Source: an uncultured Eubacteriales bacterium (lineage in GTDB: Bacteria; Bacillota; Clostridia; Oscillospirales; Acutalibacteraceae). Taken from it: a DNA stretch of 25,489 nt. Positions within the stretch are counted from its first letter, which is position 1. Each line of letters opens with the position of its first letter. The DNA lies in contig CAKSYX010000031.1 of the NCBI GenBank assembly GCA_934525065.1, positions 1-25,489 on the forward strand, in the 5' to 3' direction. Shown here in pieces: positions 23,513 to 25,489 of this stretch. Below the pieces are notes generated by a model. It did no database searches. It was not told where the DNA came from and saw nothing but the letters and a program-made list of their open reading frames with translations. A program made the translations under genes and the position numbers.

Positions 23513-23528
23513 CTCCTCAGTTGAGGAG
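23513..23528 (-). promoter_or_regulatory. Hairpin sequestering the ribosome site, module 1
   Basis: In the mRNA, CTCCTC-aact-GAGGAG places the whole Shine-Dalgarno in a 6-bp stem. This is the usual device that keeps a primary type I toxin mRNA poorly translated. Confidence 0.65.
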
Positions 23529-23561
23529 CAACCGCCTACCGTTTTTCCCGGCACCGAGATG

Positions 23562-23590
23562 ATTCTATCACCTTTGTCGAATTTTGTCAA
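23562..23590 (-). promoter_or_regulatory. Peptide-gene promoter, module 1
   Basis: TTGACA (23585-23590) and TAGAAT (23562-23567) with a 17-base spacer on the minus strand. It is nearly identical to the module 2 peptide promoter at 23930-23958. Confidence 0.8.
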
Positions 23591-23605
23591 TGAATAAAAA
23601 TAGGC

Positions 23606-23634
23606 TTGACAAACAAGCGGAGTGTGTGTATAAT
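23606..23634 (+). promoter_or_regulatory. Small-RNA promoter, module 2
   Basis: TTGACA-17-TATAAT, identical over its whole length to the module 1 small-RNA promoter. It is back to back with the module 1 peptide promoter; the two -35 boxes are 15 bases apart. Confidence 0.85.
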
Positions 23635-23640
23635 GAAGAT

Positions 23641-23730
23641 GCAAAGAGGCTCTGCAGTAAGCGGTTGCCCGAGTATCAGCTAATTAAAAAATAATCGCCG
23701 GCTTTAGGACGCATTGGCGGTTATTTTTTA
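23641..23730 (+). ncRNA. Candidate antitoxin RNA, module 2
   Basis: A predicted 90-base transcript from the promoter at 23606 to the strong bidirectional hairpin at 23686-23729. It is non-coding and convergent to the peptide gene at 23721-23825, overlapping its stop codon. The 5' part AGGCTCTGC...GCGGTTGCCC matches the leader of the opposing mRNA and differs from module 1 in a matched way. Transcription is inferred. Confidence 0.62.
23686..23729. terminator. Bidirectional terminator, module 2
   Basis: A 14-bp stem (23686-23699 with 23716-23729) with one wobble: A6-TAATCGCC against GGCGGTTA-T6. The A- and T-tracts act as U-runs in either direction. The peptide stop codon (23721-23723) lies inside the stem. 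Confidence 0.8.
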
Positions 23731-23825
23731 TTACCTTTATTGCTAGAATCAGATGCTTTTGAAGCTACGATTATGTAGCCCGTTGCAAGCACTATGATAA
23801 GCGCAAGCATAGCAAAATATTCCAT
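23721..23825 (-). CDS. Small membrane peptide, candidate type I toxin (module 2)
   Basis: A 34-residue peptide, MEYFAMLALIIVLATGYIIV then ASKASDSSNKGNKK: one membrane helix and a polar, Lys-rich tail. Not homologous in detail to the module 1 peptide, but the same size, topology and genetic layout. GGAGGG sits 6 bases before the ATG at 23825; the ATG at 23831 abuts the ribosome site and is rejected. The leader of about 98 bases has two hairpins that each contain GGAGGG. A longer overlapping frame on the same strand (to 23958) has no ribosome site and is considered spurious. Confidence 0.68.
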   Translation of the reverse strand: MEYFAMLALIIVLATGYIIVASKASDSSNKGNKK

Positions 23826-23831
23826 GCGCAT

Positions 23832-23896
23832 CCCTCCTTCCCGGAGGGTAACAGATAATAAACTTGCTCCCTCCTTTTGGAAAGCCAAAAAGAGGG
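23832..23896 (-). promoter_or_regulatory. Two leader hairpins burying GGAGGG, module 2
   Basis: Near the start codon CCCTCC-gggaa-GGAGGG (23832-23848) hides the true ribosome site. Upstream, a 12-bp stem (23869-23880 with 23885-23896, one G-U, 4-base loop) hides a second GGAGGG with no start codon after it, possibly a ribosome standby or decoy site. Confidence 0.65.
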
Positions 23897-23929
23897 CAAC
23901 CGCCTACCGTTTCGGCAGAGCCTGTTTTG

Positions 23930-23958
23930 ATTCTATCACCTTTGTAGAATTTTGTCAA
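23930..23958 (-). promoter_or_regulatory. Peptide-gene promoter, module 2
   Basis: TTGACA (23953-23958) and TAGAAT (23930-23935) with a 17-base spacer on the minus strand. Confidence 0.8.
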
Positions 23959-23964
23959 TGAATA

Positions 23965-23993
23965 AAAAAAGCACGCGTAACGCGTGCTTTTTT
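23965..23993. terminator. Strong bidirectional terminator beside the tRNA remnant
   Basis: GCACGCG-taa-CGCGTGC is flanked by A7 and T6, giving U-tracts in both directions. On the minus strand it directly follows the CCA of the tRNA remnant, so it was probably the tRNA terminator. It now insulates the module 2 promoter. Confidence 0.88.
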
Positions 23994-23995
23994 AT

Positions 23996-24039
23996 TGGCA
24001 GAGGTATAAGGATTCGAACCTTAAATGACGGAGTCAGAG
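23996..24039 (-). pseudogene. 3' remnant of tRNA-Gln (CTG), possible attachment site
   Basis: The minus strand reads, 5' to 3': anticodon loop CTCTGAC, 3' anticodon stem TCCGT, variable CATT, T-arm TAAGG-TTCGAAT-CCTTA, 3' acceptor TACCTCT, discriminator G, and encoded CCA. The matching 5' half (an AGAGGTA acceptor strand, D-arm and 5' anticodon stem) is not present; the upstream DNA reads AAAGATTGCGAGG instead. A break inside the anticodon stem/loop with a retained 3' half is what integrase attachment at tRNA genes leaves behind. Confidence 0.72.
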
Positions 24040-24285
24040 CCTCGCAATCTTTTTCAAAACCGCCTATTTAAGCCGTTTTTCAGACTTTGCGTCTCTCAAA
24101 AATCTCTCAGAATTTTATTTTTGCTCATCACGGCAAATTCGTATGAGGAATTGCGAACCTTACACTGAGGTGTTTAAAAAACTCTAAATCCGCATTATTT
24201 TTTACAGTAGGGTACTGCACAATTTGATGACGAAGAATATAAAAGGTCATTCAATCGGATTTAAGCTGAAATCCAGTCTCATATT

Positions 24286-25167
24286 CTATTGCTTCCTGTT
24301 TATACATTCATTGATAACATTTAATATATCGTCATTGATACAGATGGATTTGTGCCGTATTTCAATCGGACAAACCGCCTGACCTTTATTGACACAAGCA
24401 TAGGTGGCATTTGGATTTTTTGCCGTCATCTGCCAAAACGGATATTTGATAATAACCGGTGTGTTATAGCCGACGCCTAATTCAAGAAAGAGGATTTTTT
24501 CGTTTTCACGGGTGCGGAGGAAGTTTTGATACCGTTCTGCCGCACGATGCCAGCCCTCGTCCTCAACGAATTTGTCGTCGCTGCGAAGATTCATTGTAAG
24601 CGGTTTTCCGCAATGCGGACAGACAGGCAAAAGTTCGGTCGGAATTTTCATATCCTTTTGCCGGTTGAGCATTTCAAGAACAGCAGCCTCGTTGTCAAAG
24701 GTCTCTTGACAGCACGGCTCACTGCACTGAAACAGACCGTAATCGCCCTGCGTGTAGAAAAGTCGCTTTTTGTCAAAGCCTGCCTTTTGAAAGCAATGGT
24801 CAACATTTGTTGTGATTACAAAATAATCTTTATCCTTAATCGCTTCATACAGCTTGTTGTATAAATCGGAAGGCGGGTCCATATAGCGATTAACAAAAAT
24901 GTATCTGCTCCAATATGCCCAATGCTCCTCCGGAGTTTGATAGGGGTAAAATCCGCCCGAATACATATCCTTAAATCCGTATTTTTTTTGAAAATCGGAA
25001 AAGTATTTTTCAAACCTCTCACCGCTGTAAGTAAAGCCTGCGGCGGTGGAAAGACCTGCACCTGCACCGATTACAACAGCGTCAGCCGTGCGGATTTTTT
25101 CTTTTAATTTTTCTATATTATCCGAGATATTCTCGGTAGATTTCGTAGTCTGAATTTTTGAAAACAT
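24286..25167 (-). CDS. Class-M sirtuin (SirTM-like) protein ADP-ribosyltransferase
   Basis: 293 residues. The NAD-binding motifs are GAGAGLS (34-40) and TTNVD (119-123). The catalytic His of deacetylase sirtuins is replaced by Gln (YTQGDYG, Gln140), as described for SirTM enzymes, which ADP-ribosylate a lipoylated GcvH-like protein instead of removing acyl groups. Zinc-type cysteines are C148, C152 (QCSEPC) and C183, C186 (CPHC). The start at 25167 has AAGGTG upstream and overlaps the macrodomain gene by 50 bases, showing tight coupling. Known partners (macrodomain, GcvH-L, LplA2) fit this arrangement; the last two would lie beyond the window. The 246 bases between its stop and the tRNA remnant hold no recognisable gene. 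Confidence 0.9.
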   Translation of the reverse strand: MFSKIQTTKSTENISDNIEKLKEKIRTADAVVIGAGAGLSTAAGFTYSGERFEKYFSDFQKKYGFKDMYSGGFYPYQTPEEHWAYWSRYIFVNRYMDPPSDLYNKLYEAIKDKDYFVITTNVDHCFQKAGFDKKRLFYTQGDYGLFQCSEPCCQETFDNEAAVLEMLNRQKDMKIPTELLPVCPHCGKPLTMNLRSDDKFVEDEGWHRAAERYQNFLRTRENEKILFLELGVGYNTPVIIKYPFWQMTAKNPNATYACVNKGQAVCPIEIRHKSICINDDILNVINECINRKQ

Positions 25168-25489
25168 TAAATATCACCTTGATTTTGCTGTTTGTCAGCC
25201 TTTTGTATTCGCTGACGGTTTCGATTGCGATTTTTGCCGCCTTATCGTTCGGAAAATGAAATTCGCCTGTGGATATGCAGCAAAACGCAACGCTGTTTAG
25301 TTTGTATTCGTCTGCAAGTGCCAAGCAAGAACGGTAGCAAGAACGCAGTAATTCGCAGTCCTTTTCTGTCAATTTGCCTGTAATAATGGGGCCTACCGTG
25401 TGCAAAATATATTTGCAGGGAAGATTATATGCAGGTGTGATTTTCGCCTTTCCGGTTTCTTCGTTTTTTCCTTGCTTTTGCATAATTTC
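25118..25489 (-). CDS. Macrodomain protein, C-terminal part (SirTM-linked)
   Basis: The frame is open to the window edge, so the N-terminal part, including the usual NAAN motif, is missing. Visible are GKAKITPAYNLPCKYILHTV-GP and the phosphate-binding loop ISTGEFHFPNDKAAKIA, which are the macrodomain substrate loops. Macrodomains of this neighbourhood act as ADP-ribosyl hydrolases that reverse the SirTM mark. The variant loop (STGEFHFP rather than STGxYGYP) is worth noting. The ATG at 25483 is internal to the domain, not the start. The 3' end overlaps the sirtuin gene. Confidence 0.88.
   Translation of the reverse strand, partial: EIMQKQGKNEETGKAKITPAYNLPCKYILHTVGPIITGKLTEKDCELLRSCYRSCLALADEYKLNSVAFCCISTGEFHFPNDKAAKIAIETVSEYKRLTNSKIKVIFNVFKNSDYEIYREYLG

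Larger units (their letters stand above)
23319..23555. repeat. Inverted arms bracketing module 1
   Basis: Left arm: GGTGCCG (23319-23325) and GCGGTTGCTCC (23332-23342). Right arm, reverse complement: GGAGCAACCGC (23525-23535) and CGGCACC (23549-23555). The arms begin close to the two predicted transcription starts. Confidence 0.85.
23647..23923. repeat. Inverted arms bracketing module 2
   Basis: Left arm: AGGCTCTGC (23647-23655) and GCGGTTGCCC (23661-23670). Right arm, reverse complement: GGGCAACCGC (23894-23903) and GCAGAGCCT (23915-23923). The equivalent module 1 arms have different bases at the same places. Confidence 0.85.

Noticed and set aside
23749..23958. 69-codon minus-strand frame over module 2
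   Set aside because: It starts inside the promoter, has no ribosome site, and overlaps the better supported 34-residue membrane peptide in another frame.
24257..24274. GGATTT/AAATCC hairpin as terminator of the sirtuin gene
   Set aside because: Only 6 bp, AT-rich, and not followed directly by a T-tract; not strong enough to annotate.

Overview
The window reads as chromosomal DNA of a low-to-mid GC Firmicute, most likely a gut Clostridia of the Ruminococcaceae/Oscillospiraceae type. The reasons are AGGAGG-like ribosome sites, near-consensus sigma-A promoters (TTGACA-17-TATAAT), a GTP-type PEP carboxykinase, a flavin-dependent thymidylate synthase, a class-M sirtuin/macrodomain pair, and a C-terminal Cys/His plus amphipathic module that I associate with secreted proteins of this group. 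Genus is not assignable by eye.

Layout, left to right. 1-466: C-terminal end of a probable exported hydrolase. 581-2371 (-): pckA with a consensus promoter and a structured leader. 2590-3362: a remnant of a small XRE regulator, then a Phd/YefM-RelE/ParE type II toxin-antitoxin pair. 3467-4729: a divergent CLC anion transporter. 4787-4999 (-): an uncertain small ORF. 5175-6545 (-): a double-length ThyX-like thymidylate synthase. 6720-11650 (+): a six-gene operon (cupin, dTMP kinase, DJ-1/PfpI, 5-formyl-THF cyclo-ligase, MltG, U32/TrhP-type tRNA hydroxylase). 11721-11797 (-): tRNA-Val(CAC). 11944-12642 (-): a methyltransferase. 12731-22570 (-): a giant secreted protein of about 3279 residues with about 69 Cys-rich repeats of about 41 residues.

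22600 to the end is accessory in character. It has a free-standing four-helix-bundle (23S IVS-type) gene bracketed by inverted AT-rich heptamer repeats, and two tandem compact modules that look like type I toxin-antitoxin systems. In each module a 30-34 residue membrane peptide faces a convergent small RNA, and module-specific inverted arms flank the pair. Next come a 3' remnant of tRNA-Gln(CTG) that resembles an integration scar, and a class-M sirtuin gene overlapping a macrodomain gene cut by the window edge.

Functional links: ThyX, dTMP kinase and the folate cyclo-ligase all serve dTMP/folate metabolism from divergent promoters about 55 bp apart. MltG next to a U32 tRNA hydroxylase recalls the Bacillus yrrL-yrrO neighbourhood. 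The candidate most worth attention as an undescribed system is the tandem small-peptide/small-RNA locus at 23278-23958, where sequence changes in the two arms of each module covary.
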